This document shows positions 24,701 to 33,336 of a DNA stretch of 47,222 bases, piece by piece; the first letter of the stretch is position 1; each line of letters opens with the position of its first letter. Origin of the DNA: Acidobacteriota bacterium (GTDB lineage Bacteria > Acidobacteriota > Terriglobia > Acidiferrales > 2-02-FULL-67-57); contig JACZYA010000008.1 in NCBI GenBank assembly GCA_022571295.1, forward strand, positions 1-47,222, in the 5' to 3' direction. A program made the position numbers and the translations under genes. Under the pieces are notes generated by a model that was given only the letters and a program-made list of their open reading frames with translations, searched no databases and had not been told where the DNA came from.

Positions 24701-26833
24701 ATGTCCAAGCCAGCCACAAGGAAAGGCCAACTCATGGGTTGTGTCCGACGGAGCCTCTGGTGGGCCCAGCTTTTGTTCCTGTTCGCCGGTTTGGGGCTGT
24801 GGGCCCAGCAACCGGCGCTGAAAGCTCCCCCAGAAACTCGCCGCGACAACACGCGGGAGGTGCTGCACGGGGTTGAGATTGCCGACCCCTACCGCTGGCT
24901 GGAGGATCAGGAAAGCCCGGAGACGCGAGCGTGGATTGATGCGCAGAACGAGTACACCCAATCAATCCTGAGCGCGCTGCCGGGGCGCGAGCAACTGAAG
25001 CGGCGGCTGACGGCGCTACTGAAGATCGACACCATTGGCCTGCCGCGGGCGCGCGCGGGCCGCTACTTCTTCTCCAAGCGGCGGGCGGATCAAGACCTCT
25101 CCGTCATCTACACCCGAAAAGGACTCGAAGGCGAGGACGAGGTGCTGATTGACCCGCATCCCATGAGCTCCGACCACACCACCTCGGTCACGCTGCTGAA
25201 TGTTTCCGCCGACGGCGTGCTGGTGGCCTACGGCGTCCGCCAGGGGGGCGAGGACGAGATTGAGGTCAGGCTGCACAGCGTGGATGCGCGCATGGACTTG
25301 CCCGACCGCCTGCCCAAGGGGCGGATTTGGGGAGTTTCGCTGCGGCCGGATAAGCGCGGGTTTTACTACACGCGCTTCGGCACCGAGGGGCCGCGCGTCT
25401 ATTACCACAAGATCGGCACCAAGCCCGCGCTCGACATTGAAATCTTCGGCAGGGGCTACGGGCCGGGCAAGATTATCGTCAGCGAGTTGTCGGAAGACGG
25501 GCGCACCCTGCTGATCACGGTCGCGCACGGTTCGGCTGCCGACAAGACCGAGATTTACACCGTGGACGTGGCCAACAACGGCCCGGCGGTGCCGGTTGTG
25601 AACGACATTGACGCCCGCTTTGAGGGAAAGATCGGCGGCGACACGCTCTTCCTGCAAACCAACTGGGAAGCGCCGCACGGGCGAATCCTGGCGGTTGACC
25701 TGGAGAACCCCGCCCGCGACCAGTGGCGCGAGATCGTCCCGGAGAGCGAGGCCGTCATCCGAGGGTTCTCCCTGGTCGGGGGCAAGCTGTTCGTCAACTA
25801 CCTGGAGGACGTCCGCTCGCGGGTGCGGGTCTTCACGCCGGAGGGAGAGCACGTGCGCGACATCGAGTTCCCCACCCTGGGCACGGTGAGCGGCGTGCGC
25901 GGACGCTGGGGGAGCCAGGAAGCTTTCTTTGTGTTCACCTCTTTCCACGTGCCCACCACGATTTATCGCACCGACGCGGCTGAGGGAGGGCAGGAAATCT
26001 GGGCGCAGCTCCAGGTGCCGATTGACAGCGCCGATCTGGAAGTCAAGCAGGTGTGGTACGAATCCAAAGACGGCACCCGGGTGCCGATGTTCCTGGTGCA
26101 TCGCAAGGGACTGCCACTAAACGGCGCCAACCCGACGCTGCTGACCGGCTACGGCGGGTTCAACCTCAGCCGGACGCCGAGGTTTTCCTCCACCGCAGTG
26201 GCGTGGGCAGAACACGGAGGCGTGTATGCGCTGGCGAACCTGCGCGGCGGGGGCGAGTTCGGCGAGGAGTGGCACCGGGCGGGGATGCGGGAGAAGAAGC
26301 AGAACGTCTTCGACGACTTCTTCGCCGCGGCCGAGTGGCTGATCGAGAAGGGCTACACCAATCCCTCCAAGCTGGCCATCCGCGGAAGCAGCAACGGCGG
26401 GCTGCTGGTGGGCGCCGCGCTGACCCAGCGCCCGGAGCTGTTCCAGGCGGTGGTGTGCGCCTACCCACTGCTCGACATGCTGCGTTACCACAAGTTCCTG
26501 GTGGCGCGCTTCTGGGTGCCGGAGTACGGCTCCTCCGAGGACGCCGAGCAGTTCGACTACCTCCGCGCCTACTCGCCCTACCACCAAGTGGAACCCGGCA
26601 CCGACTACCCGGCAGTGCTCTTGATTACCGGCGACTCCGACACGCGCGTGGCTCCGCTGCACGCGCGCAAGATGGCGGCGCTGCTCCAGTCGGCCACCGG
26701 CTCGGAGCGGCCGGTGCTGCTGCACTACGACACCAAGGCCGGGCACTCGGGCGGCCTGCCGGTCAGCAAGCAGATTGAGAACTCCACCGATTGGCTCAGC
26801 TTTCTGTTCTGGCAACTGGGCGGGACGGACTAG
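24701..26833 (+). CDS. Prolyl oligopeptidase, S9A family, exported
   Basis: A 710-residue serine peptidase. A signal peptide (residues about 14-35, ending LWAQQ) precedes the S9A N-terminal part (DPYRWLEDQESPETRAWIDAQN). The seven-bladed propeller follows. The alpha/beta-hydrolase domain has YGGFNLSRTPRFSS, the catalytic serine in GSSNGGLLVGA, the Asp in GDSDTRVAPLHARKMAA, and the His in AGHSGG. It cuts short peptides after proline, here probably in the periplasm. The ATG at 24701 has AAAAAGGAG upstream. It is followed by a terminator at 26881. Confidence 0.94.
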   Translation: MSKPATRKGQLMGCVRRSLWWAQLLFLFAGLGLWAQQPALKAPPETRRDNTREVLHGVEIADPYRWLEDQESPETRAWIDAQNEYTQSILSALPGREQLKRRLTALLKIDTIGLPRARAGRYFFSKRRADQDLSVIYTRKGLEGEDEVLIDPHPMSSDHTTSVTLLNVSADGVLVAYGVRQGGEDEIEVRLHSVDARMDLPDRLPKGRIWGVSLRPDKRGFYYTRFGTEGPRVYYHKIGTKPALDIEIFGRGYGPGKIIVSELSEDGRTLLITVAHGSAADKTEIYTVDVANNGPAVPVVNDIDARFEGKIGGDTLFLQTNWEAPHGRILAVDLENPARDQWREIVPESEAVIRGFSLVGGKLFVNYLEDVRSRVRVFTPEGEHVRDIEFPTLGTVSGVRGRWGSQEAFFVFTSFHVPTTIYRTDAAEGGQEIWAQLQVPIDSADLEVKQVWYESKDGTRVPMFLVHRKGLPLNGANPTLLTGYGGFNLSRTPRFSSTAVAWAEHGGVYALANLRGGGEFGEEWHRAGMREKKQNVFDDFFAAAEWLIEKGYTNPSKLAIRGSSNGGLLVGAALTQRPELFQAVVCAYPLLDMLRYHKFLVARFWVPEYGSSEDAEQFDYLRAYSPYHQVEPGTDYPAVLLITGDSDTRVAPLHARKMAALLQSATGSERPVLLHYDTKAGHSGGLPVSKQIENSTDWLSFLFWQLGGTD

Positions 26834-26847
26834 CCAGGGAACCCCAG

Positions 26848-26965
26848 AGCTTGTTGCATAACCGCTCCCAGTGAGGCCTCAGGGGCTAAAGCCCCTGTTT
26901 TTTCCTTACCCTTGGATGTCAGGGCTGAAGCCCTGACCCGCCATGCGGAGGTTATGCAACAGCTT
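26848..26965. repeat. Inverted-repeat element containing two hairpins
   Basis: Arms GTTGCATAACC (26853-26863) and GGTTATGCAAC (26950-26960), flanked by further partial pairing (AGCTT/AGCTT side), enclose two internal hairpins, AGGGGC-taaa-GCCCCT and TCAGGGC-tgaa-GCCCTGA. The 'ggggctaaagcccc' type hairpin recurs widely in acidobacterial genomes as I recall. Further downstream, TTATTAAAG (26988-26996) pairs with CTTTAATAA (27011-27019). Confidence 0.55.
26881..26903 (+). terminator. Rho-independent terminator after the prolyl oligopeptidase gene
   Basis: The stem AGGGGC-TAAA-GCCCCT (26881-26896) is followed by GTTTTTTCC. It lies 48 bp after the stop codon of the plus-strand gene. It is part of the larger inverted repeat described separately. 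Confidence 0.7.
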
Positions 26966-27099
26966 CTAGCCGGCTTCAAGTCGGTCGTTATTAAAGAAAA
27001 CAAGGGAAAGCTTTAATAAGGACACACGCTATTAAAGTTTGGTTGAATTCAGGTTCAGCCTGAAGGTTCCCCCCTGACAGGGTTAGGCGGCGCCTGGTT

Positions 27100-28455
27100 C
27101 TAGGCCAAGCGGTTGATGCGGTCGAGGCGAAGCAGGGTGCGGTAGAGGATTTCGCAGCCGCAGGCGACCTCTTCCGGGCGGGTGTACTCCTGCGGGGAGT
27201 GGCTGATGCCCTCGCGGCTGGGGACAAAGATCATTCCCACCGGGCAGAGCCGCGCCATCGACTGAGCATCGTGACCAGCCCCGGAGGCCATGGTCAGCGT
27301 GGGCGCGCGCATCTCCTCAGCCGCTTTCTGGACGTGGAAGCGGACGGCGCGGTGGGTGAGCGCAGGCTCATAGGAGATGATTTTCTCCATGGAGAACTGC
27401 ACGCCGTCGGCGGCGGCCAGTCCGGCAGCGCGCCGACGGATGCGCTCGCCCAAGGCATCAATTTTTTCCAGCGAGAGGTCGCGCAACTCGACCGAGAGCT
27501 CAACCCGGCCAGGGATGATGTTCTGGGCGCCGGGTTGGACTTCGATCTGGCCCACGGTGCCGACCTGCCGGCCAGGCTCAGAGGTGACTAGGTTGCGCAC
27601 GGCCAGGATGATCTTGGAAGCGGTGACGAGGGCGTCGTGGCGCTGGTCCATGGGGGTGGTGCCGGCGTGGTTGGCTTTCCCTTCCAGCACCACGGTGTAT
27701 TCGTTGATGCCGACGATGCCTTCCACCACGCCGATGGGAATGCCGCGCCGCCAGAGGATGCCGCCCTGCTCAATGTGCAGCTCCAGGTAGGAATGAATGC
27801 TGCCGGGCGGCGGCGTCATCCGGGAGATGCGGTTGGGGTCGCCGCCGTAGCGAAGAATCCACTCCTCCAGCTTCACCCCTTGCTCGTCCACCAAGCCGAG
27901 CTCTTCCGGCTCCACCAAGCCGGCGACAGCCCGGCTGCCGAACAGGCCGCGGCTGTAGTGGTGGCCTTCCTCGTTGCGGAAGATGACCAGCTCCAGCGGG
28001 TGGCGGGTGCGGATGTTCTTCTCGTTCAGGGTGCGAACAACTTCCAGCGCGCTCATGGAACCGACGCAGCCGTCGAAGTTGCCGCCGCGGGGGACGGTGT
28101 CCATATGCGAGCCGAACCAGAGGGCGGGTAGGTCGTCGCGCTCGCCCGCGCGCCGCGCGCGAATGTTGGCGGCGGCATCGACCATGACGTCAAGCCCCGC
28201 GTCGCGCAGCATCCCCAGCAGCCAGTTGTGGGCGGCCAAGTCGTCGGGAGAAAAACCGATGCGGGTGGTGCCGCCTGCGGCCAGTTGGCCGAACCGGCTC
28301 AACTCCTGCAACGATTGCCAGAGCCGCTCGCTGTTCACCAGGGTGGCCTGGCACAGCACCGGACGTTCCTGCTGGCCCCACAGGCTGTTGGCCGTCGCCG
28401 CCGCGCCCAACAAACCGGTGGCCACCTGCTGATTGAACTCCCGCCGTGTGAGCAT
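27100..28455 (-). CDS. Zn-dependent M20-type amidohydrolase (hydantoinase/carbamoylase family), Tat-like signal
   Basis: A 451-residue enzyme. The N terminus (MLTRREFNQQVATGLLGAAATANSL) is a Tat-like signal. The family motifs are GSHMDTVPRGGNFDG (metal ligands), RNEEGHHYSRGLFGSRAVAG, ELHIEQGGIL, GKANHAGTTPMDQRHDAL and ASGAGHDAQSMARLCP. These mark N-carbamoyl-L-amino-acid hydrolase, beta-ureidopropionase and allantoate amidohydrolase relatives. It would cleave a carbamoyl or ureido amide, outside the cytoplasm if the signal works. Which substrate is not decidable. It has AAAGGAG before its ATG. Confidence 0.88.
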   Translation of the reverse strand: MLTRREFNQQVATGLLGAAATANSLWGQQERPVLCQATLVNSERLWQSLQELSRFGQLAAGGTTRIGFSPDDLAAHNWLLGMLRDAGLDVMVDAAANIRARRAGERDDLPALWFGSHMDTVPRGGNFDGCVGSMSALEVVRTLNEKNIRTRHPLELVIFRNEEGHHYSRGLFGSRAVAGLVEPEELGLVDEQGVKLEEWILRYGGDPNRISRMTPPPGSIHSYLELHIEQGGILWRRGIPIGVVEGIVGINEYTVVLEGKANHAGTTPMDQRHDALVTASKIILAVRNLVTSEPGRQVGTVGQIEVQPGAQNIIPGRVELSVELRDLSLEKIDALGERIRRRAAGLAAADGVQFSMEKIISYEPALTHRAVRFHVQKAAEEMRAPTLTMASGAGHDAQSMARLCPVGMIFVPSREGISHSPQEYTRPEEVACGCEILYRTLLRLDRINRLA

Positions 28456-28635
28456 CGTATGCTCCTTTATGTCTAACCCTTTGGGATGCCTTGCGTCTAA
28501 CCAGAGTGGCGCAGTGAGCTTGCTAGAGTCGAGGGATAAGTGTCAAGCAGGAATCACCCGGGGGAGTTTCTCTTTTTCTTCGTAGGAAGAGGCGGGTAAT
28601 ACTGACCGTGACCATCTACCTATTGTAGGACTGCC

Positions 28636-28702
28636 GACGAGCGCATAAACCCATACCTTCGGGGAAGGCTGTGGGGACTGCCGCCGTCAAGGTAGGCTCG
28701 TC
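28636..28702 (+). ncRNA. Candidate three-way-junction RNA in the leader of the PilZ gene
   Basis: A closing stem GACGAGC (28636-28642) with GCTCGTC (28696-28702) is perfect over 7 bp. Inside are hairpin 2 (CCA-UA-CCUUC-GGG-GAAGG-CUG-UGG, 28651-28674) and hairpin 3 (CTGCC 28678-28682 with GGTAG 28691-28695). Junction strands read GCATAAA and GGGA. It ends 31 bases before the PilZ gene's ATG. The AAACC...GGGAC arrangement recalls c-di-GMP-I riboswitches, but there is no GNRA loop and the GCAAAGCC core is missing. I treat it as an unassigned structured leader. Confidence 0.35.
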
Positions 28703-28733
28703 TCTCGTGCCCCTATTTGTTACAGGGAGTGCC

Positions 28734-29741
28734 ATGTTAGCTCGGGGCCAAAAGAACGTTCGATCTCCCATCCTGGTTCAGGTCGAAGAGCAGGGGGAGC
28801 GACAGAACTGTTTGGGGCGGGCCAGAAACATCAGCCTCAGCGGCGTCCTGATGGAAACGCCAGACACGCTCGCCGAAGGCGCCGGAGTCATCATCCGCTT
28901 TTTCGTTCCGCCTGACCGCAGCCCCATCGAAACCGCCGGCCGGGTGGTGAAAAGCGGGCCGGGCAACTCCATGGTCATCGCCTTCCTGGGCCTGCCCGAA
29001 AGCCAGAAAGAAAAACTGCTGGCCTATCTCAAGACCGTGGACAGTACCGGCTTCCCCGAGCCGGTGCCGGCCACCGACGACGCTGAGCCGCGCCAGCGCC
29101 GCAGCGGGCGCCTCGTCCGCCGGGTTTCCGTGCTGCTGAATTGGCAAGACCCCGAAGGACGCCCGCGGCAGCAAGCAGCCGAGACGCTGCGCTTGAGCCG
29201 CTACGGGGCCGTGGTTCTTTCGTTCAGCGAGCTGCCGCCCGGACAACTGATCCGCATCTCGGTGCCCGATACCGGACGGGAAGGCTCCGCCCGAGTGGTG
29301 TGGAGCGCGGCAGCGGAACTCCCCGGCAGGGTAGAACTGGGCCTGGAGTTCCTGGGGGTGGAAAACTTCTGGGAGATGGCGTTTCCCTCCGGGCAGCCCG
29401 ATGCTCCCAAGAGCACTTCTCGCCGCAGCGGGCGGCTGCCCTGCCGCATGGATGTGAGCGTGTGCTGGTCGGATGAGTTAGGGCGAGCGCGGGAGGAAGC
29501 GGGCCAGACGCGCCTGCTGAGCCGGCACGGCGCTCTGCTCACCTCACTGGTGACGCTGGAAGTCGGCCAGAGCCTTCGGTTGCACGTGCCCGACCTGGGG
29601 CGCGAGGTGGAATCCCGGGTGGTGTGGGCCCGCCCGGGGGAGATTCCCGGCCGCACCGACTTGGGCGTGGAGTTCATCGGCACCGACAACTTCTGGAACA
29701 TCAATTTCCCCCCGCCCGAGCCTGCCCAGCGCCCCGCCTGA
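28734..29741 (+). CDS. Protein with three tandem PilZ-like domains
   Basis: About 335 residues, made of three repeats of roughly 110 residues. Repeat 1 (about 5-100) keeps the c-di-GMP motif RNISLSG. Repeats 2 (RRSGRLVRRVSVLLNWQ ... LRLSRYGAVV) and 3 (RRSGRLPCRMDVSVCW ... RLLSRHGALL) start almost identically and end in matching LGLEFLGVENFWEMAFP and LGVEFIGTDNFWNINFP. They have lost the D/N of the motif and may not bind the nucleotide. The ATG at 28734 has AGGGAG at the right distance; the track's 28671 start lacks support. It is likely a cytoplasmic c-di-GMP effector or adaptor. Confidence 0.8.
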   Translation: MLARGQKNVRSPILVQVEEQGERQNCLGRARNISLSGVLMETPDTLAEGAGVIIRFFVPPDRSPIETAGRVVKSGPGNSMVIAFLGLPESQKEKLLAYLKTVDSTGFPEPVPATDDAEPRQRRSGRLVRRVSVLLNWQDPEGRPRQQAAETLRLSRYGAVVLSFSELPPGQLIRISVPDTGREGSARVVWSAAAELPGRVELGLEFLGVENFWEMAFPSGQPDAPKSTSRRSGRLPCRMDVSVCWSDELGRAREEAGQTRLLSRHGALLTSLVTLEVGQSLRLHVPDLGREVESRVVWARPGEIPGRTDLGVEFIGTDNFWNINFPPPEPAQRPA

Positions 29742-29916
29742 GTATGTTCCCCCCAACGCTGGTGTGAGAGCCCGCGCTTTTGCTCTTGACCCCGCACGCA
29801 CCAACAGAGCAGAATCGCGCTGTCGTTGCGCTGGTCGGATGCCGTTCTCTTCACACAAACAGGCTGGCGCGGTGCTTTTTTCCACGAGCAGAAGTTACTT
29901 CAAGCAGGAGGGCACA

Positions 29917-30372
29917 ATGAAAAGTAATTGGTTGATTCTCGCAACGCTGGCGCTGCTGGCGGCCGGATGCGCGCCGCAAGTAGACCTGGAAGCCGAGCGC
30001 ACCGCGCTCCTCACGGCCGACGAGGCCTGGTCGCAAAGCGCGGCGGACCTGGATGGGTTTATGTCCTTCATGGCTGATGATGCATCCTTATTGCCGTTCG
30101 ACGCACCGATTGCCACCGGCAAGGAAGCTATTCGCGCCGCTTTTTCCGCGCTCTCCTCCGCTCCGGGATTCGCCCTGAGCTGGAGCGCCACCGGGGCGGA
30201 GGTCTCCCGCGCCGGCGACTTGGGCTACACCATCGGCGCCTTCGAGCTCACGGTCAACGATGCCGAGGGGAATCCGGTCACCACAACGGGCAAGTACGTA
30301 ACCGTCTGGAAGAAGCAGACCGATGGGGAGTGGAAAGTAGTGGCCGACATCTTCAACCGCGACGCGCCCTAG
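29917..30372 (+). CDS. SnoaL/DUF4440-like lipoprotein
   Basis: A 151-residue protein with a lipoprotein signal (MKSNWLILATLALLAAGCAP, lipobox AAGC). The body has the NTF2-like pattern of DUF4440: LTADEAWSQSAADLDGFMSFMADDASLLP, then GKEAIRAAFSALS, and the final strand TTGKYVTVWKKQTDGEWKVVADIFNRD. NTF2-like domains form cone-shaped pockets; without catalytic residues the function is open. The start has CAGGAGGGCACA before ATG 29917. The stop overlaps the 3' end of the convergent gene at 30369 by four bases. Confidence 0.85.
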   Translation: MKSNWLILATLALLAAGCAPQVDLEAERTALLTADEAWSQSAADLDGFMSFMADDASLLPFDAPIATGKEAIRAAFSALSSAPGFALSWSATGAEVSRAGDLGYTIGAFELTVNDAEGNPVTTTGKYVTVWKKQTDGEWKVVADIFNRDAP

Positions 30373-31199
30373 GCGTTTCCCGATGTAACCGAGCCTACTT
30401 GAGCCGGTACTTTCAGGCGACGTCGGCCCAGTTTCGGGCACAACTCGTAAAACCAAATGACACTCTCGGTTTCCCACGCAGGGGTCACCGCCACCCAAAT
30501 CTCGTCCACATGGGCAAGCTGCGGGAACTCCGGCCGCACATTGTCGATGGCCTTCCGTAGTCGCGCAAACCCGTGAACCACGTCTGCTTTCTCTAGCAGC
30601 AAGATGCACCGGTCGGCATGTGTACCGACCAGCTTTGGTAGCTTTCGGGCGAGCGCTACTTTCATCACGTCATCGAGCGAATCCGATGGCAGACTTCGCG
30701 CCACGAAGAAGTACCCAGCCGGGCGGAACACTTCGTTGACGGTTTTTTCGACAGTGACCAACAATTCAAAGGGCAGGCCGGGAACCTTGTGCCTCGAAGT
30801 GCCTTCAGGGAAGCTCGGAAGGTGGGCCTGCAGCCAAGTCCGCAGGCTTCCGCACACCTGGGTCCAATCAACCCCTTTCGGTACAGCACCGACTTCCGTG
30901 CTGATGGTGACATAATGGCCGGGCAGACACAGGGATAGATCTTGGTCGAGCGGAGCGATGGCGGTGAGGAACCTCTGAGAGTCCTCCCGCTCGTCCACGA
31001 AGGGCTGCAGCAGGGTGTGCTCAATTGCCAGCGTGGCTCCGGCGTTGTCTTCCGCAATCGCTTCTACAGCCTGCTTTGTGCTGTCGGCCTAGTCAGGCCA
31101 CGCCGCGATTTTGTAAGTGGAGCCAGCTTCCGCATTGTAGGCAGGTACAAAAAGCGTGACCAACTCCTGGTCTCTCTTCACGCTCTGATTATGCGTCAC
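30369..31199 (-). pseudogene. Hypothetical protein gene interrupted by an in-frame TAG
   Basis: The track begins this gene at a GTG (30998), but the coding frame clearly continues upstream. Reading back gives ADSTKQAVEAIAEDNAGA, then TLAIEHTLLQPFVDERED. A TAG at 31089-31091 sits just before ADSTK, and beyond it is VTLFVPAYNAEAGSTYKIAA followed by WPD. Homologues I recall have a Glu in a PDE-x-D/N context there, so a GAG to TAG change is likely. The protein downstream (KLPKLVGTHADRCILLLEKAD, EIWVAVTPAWETESVIWFYE) is a widespread unknown family. The 5' limit (GTG about 31199) is a guess. A shorter protein from the internal GTG remains possible. The region is less GC-rich than its neighbours. 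Confidence 0.6.
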
Positions 31200-31524
31200 C
31201 TTGAAGGGCTCGGGCAAGTTGCTGCGCTTACAGGGGCGGAGCACAAACCCTCCTGCGGCTGCCTGTCAGGTTCGAGGCGGTGCTGAGGAGGGCGAGCCAG
31301 CCTACAAGGACGCCCCTGTTTTCTGTCAATTCCTTCTCCGCTAGAATCGGCCGCATGGACTTCTTCTTTGCGGACGACTCCCGCCAGCGAAATCCCTCCA
31401 CACGCCGAATGGGGCCTCTGGCACGCCGAAGGCAATGCAGTCGGGAAGAATTAGTACTTTCGTGACTGGTCCCTTTGTGGCATAAACTGACAGCTACCAT
31501 GCAACTCAGGGAGGATAGGAGGCT

Positions 31525-31695
31525 ATGCTAACTATCCTGACAGTGATCGCCCTGCTAATCCTGTTTGCCCTTCTTCATAGGATTTACCAAGTCGAGCGCG
31601 AGTTCCGCTATCGGCTCCACCGTGACTACGAAGAGCGGGAAGAACGCGACCGCAGACGCGAACGTGCACGAAGGGCACTTGGAGAAAGCCATTAA
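31525..31695 (+). CDS. Tiny single-pass membrane protein with charged tail
   Basis: This 56-residue frame is too short for the ORF track. One hydrophobic helix (MLTILTVIALLILFALLHRIY) is followed by a densely charged helix (VEREFRYRLHRDYEEREE, RDRRRERARRALGESH). That layout is typical of real small membrane proteins and unlikely by chance. AGGAGG lies very close (2 bases) to the ATG, with GAGG further up. It overlaps the next small frame by 32 bases. No function can be given. Confidence 0.5.
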   Translation: MLTILTVIALLILFALLHRIYQVEREFRYRLHRDYEEREERDRRRERARRALGESH

Positions 31696-31957
31696 GACCT
31701 TGCACGACCCAGAATACGAGAAGCTGGACTTCGCCTTGGGTACGGGGCACGGCGTCGCTCGTGCCGAGAGGATTATGGCGGCCAAGACTTGGGAAGAAGT
31801 TGAGGCAATTGCCTGTGGCGATGACCTGGAAACAGAAAGGGACAAATTGGAGTTTTTTGCGGATAGTGAACGGAAAGAAAAGAGGTGGCAGGAGCAAGCC
31901 AAAGCCCAGAAGGAGGGCGAAGAGCAAGAAGGCCCGGAAGGTACCCAGCGGAACTAG
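31664..31957 (+). CDS. Small charged hypothetical protein
   Basis: A frame of about 97 residues if the GTG at 31664 is the start (the track begins at a TTG at 31565). The part HEGHLEKAIKTLHDPEYEKLDFALG, then WEEVEAIACGDDLETERDKLEFF, looks like genuine helical protein. The end (KAQKEGEEQEGPEGTQRN) is low-complexity and acidic/polar. Base composition is unlike the rest of the window: line 31801-31860 holds 28 G+C of 60, against 42 of 60 in 9661-9720. It may be a transferred gene pair with the frame before it. Family unknown. Confidence 0.4.
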   Translation: MHEGHLEKAIKTLHDPEYEKLDFALGTGHGVARAERIMAAKTWEEVEAIACGDDLETERDKLEFFADSERKEKRWQEQAKAQKEGEEQEGPEGTQRN

Positions 31958-32083
31958 CGGTTTGTCTCAGCTGTCATGCCAAAGGTGCACCATACTCGAC
32001 GCCCGCCCCTTCAGGCAAGACGAACTCAAACCGCCCGGCACCGCGCCGCTCGCGGCAGAAGGCAGCCGGATTCGACCCGGCAG

Positions 32084-33214
32084 CTACTTCTTCTTGTAGG
32101 TCAGGCGGAAGATGGTGCCGCCACTGTCATCGGAGATGTAGAGCGCGCCGTCGGGGCCGGTGGCGACGTCCACCGGGCGATGGCTCACCCGCCCGCCCTT
32201 GAACCAGACGTCCACAAAGTCTTCCAGCGCCACCGGGCGGCCGTCGCGGAAGCGCACCCGCACCACCTTGTAGCCGGTGGGCACCGACCGGTTCCAGGAG
32301 CCATGAAAGGCGATGAAGAGGTCGCCGCGGTACTCTTCCGGAAACATCTCTCCGGTGTAAAACCCCAACCCCAGGGGAGCGGTGTGCGCCGGCATCTCGA
32401 AGGTGGCCGGCTGGGTCGCAGCGCAGCGTTCGGGAGAGCCGAAGTCAGGTTCAGGGATACGGTCGCCATAGCAATAAGGCCAGCCGTAGTCGCCGTCCTT
32501 CTCGATCAAGTTCAACTCTTCGGGGGGCAGGTCGTCGCCCAGCCAGTCGCGGCCGTTGTCGACGGCCCACAACTCGCCGGTCTCAGGATGCCAGGTAAAG
32601 CCCACCGAGTTGCGTAGGCCGCGGGCGTAGAGTTCAAACTGCCCGGTGGCCGGGTTCAGGCGGGAAATGGCGGCGCGCAGCGGATGCTCCTCCTCGCACA
32701 CGTTGCAGGAGGAGCCGACGGAAACGTAGAGCCCGCCGTCGGGCCCGAAGCCGATGGTACGGGTGAAGTGCTGGCCGCCCGGAGGCAAGCCGGCGGCGAC
32801 TTCTTCTTGCTGGTCGGCGCGGCCGTCGCCGTCGGTATCGCGCAGGCGGACCACGCGGTGCGTCTCACCCACGTAGAGCCAGCCGTCTGCCCCGTCCCCG
32901 GTCGAAGGGTCGCGCCACGCCAGCCCGTGCGGGGAAGTCAAACCTTCGGCAAAGGTAATCACCTCGTCGGCCCGGCCGTCTTGGTCGCGGTCGGGCAAGG
33001 CCAACACGGTGCCGGCGCGAATCGAGCTGACGTAGAGCGTGCCGTCGGGCCCGAACGCCATGAAGCGCGCCGCGCCCAGCCCGGTGGCAAACTCGCTCAG
33101 CTCAAAGCCGGGCGGCAGACCCTGCTGCGCAGCGGCGACCGGCCCCTCCGCCGACCGGCTGCACCCAACGGTCAACAGCAGGACCAACAGTAGGCCGATG
33201 CCCGTGGTTTTCAT
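32084..33214 (-). CDS. Sorbosone/glucose-dehydrogenase-like beta-propeller lipoprotein
   Basis: A 376-residue lipoprotein (MKTTGIGLLLVLLLTVGC). The propeller repeats are GPDGTLYVSS, PHGLAWRD, GFGPDGGLYVSVGSSCNVCEEEHPLR, LRNSVGFTWHPETGELWAVDNGRDW, NLIEKDGDYGWPYCYG and FIAFHGSWNRS...GYKVVRV. These are the marks of the PQQ-dependent L-sorbosone or aldose dehydrogenase family. Two calcium-like loops (DRDQDGRAD, DTDGDGRAD) are present. It probably oxidises sugars in the periplasm with PQQ, although many members lack proven activity. It runs from ATG 33214. Confidence 0.83.
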   Translation of the reverse strand: MKTTGIGLLLVLLLTVGCSRSAEGPVAAAQQGLPPGFELSEFATGLGAARFMAFGPDGTLYVSSIRAGTVLALPDRDQDGRADEVITFAEGLTSPHGLAWRDPSTGDGADGWLYVGETHRVVRLRDTDGDGRADQQEEVAAGLPPGGQHFTRTIGFGPDGGLYVSVGSSCNVCEEEHPLRAAISRLNPATGQFELYARGLRNSVGFTWHPETGELWAVDNGRDWLGDDLPPEELNLIEKDGDYGWPYCYGDRIPEPDFGSPERCAATQPATFEMPAHTAPLGLGFYTGEMFPEEYRGDLFIAFHGSWNRSVPTGYKVVRVRFRDGRPVALEDFVDVWFKGGRVSHRPVDVATGPDGALYISDDSGGTIFRLTYKKK

Positions 33215-33336
33215 CGAGTAGCGCCTCCGAACGAAGGCTCAACATACACGCTTGCTGCAGAGTTTTCCACGCTCAAGTAAATGGGCCGGGCGAGTGCCCG
33301 GCCCACGGTTCGGTTCTCGGTTGAATCGAGAGTATC

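Noticed and set aside
28636-28702. Firm assignment as a c-di-GMP-I riboswitch
   Set aside because: The GNRA tetraloop and the GCAAAGCC core are absent, so only a tentative structured-leader entry is kept.
31089-31091. TAG as a recoded (pyrrolysine or readthrough) codon
   Set aside because: No pyrrolysine genes, no structural signal and a non-methyltransferase protein; a single nonsense change is simpler.
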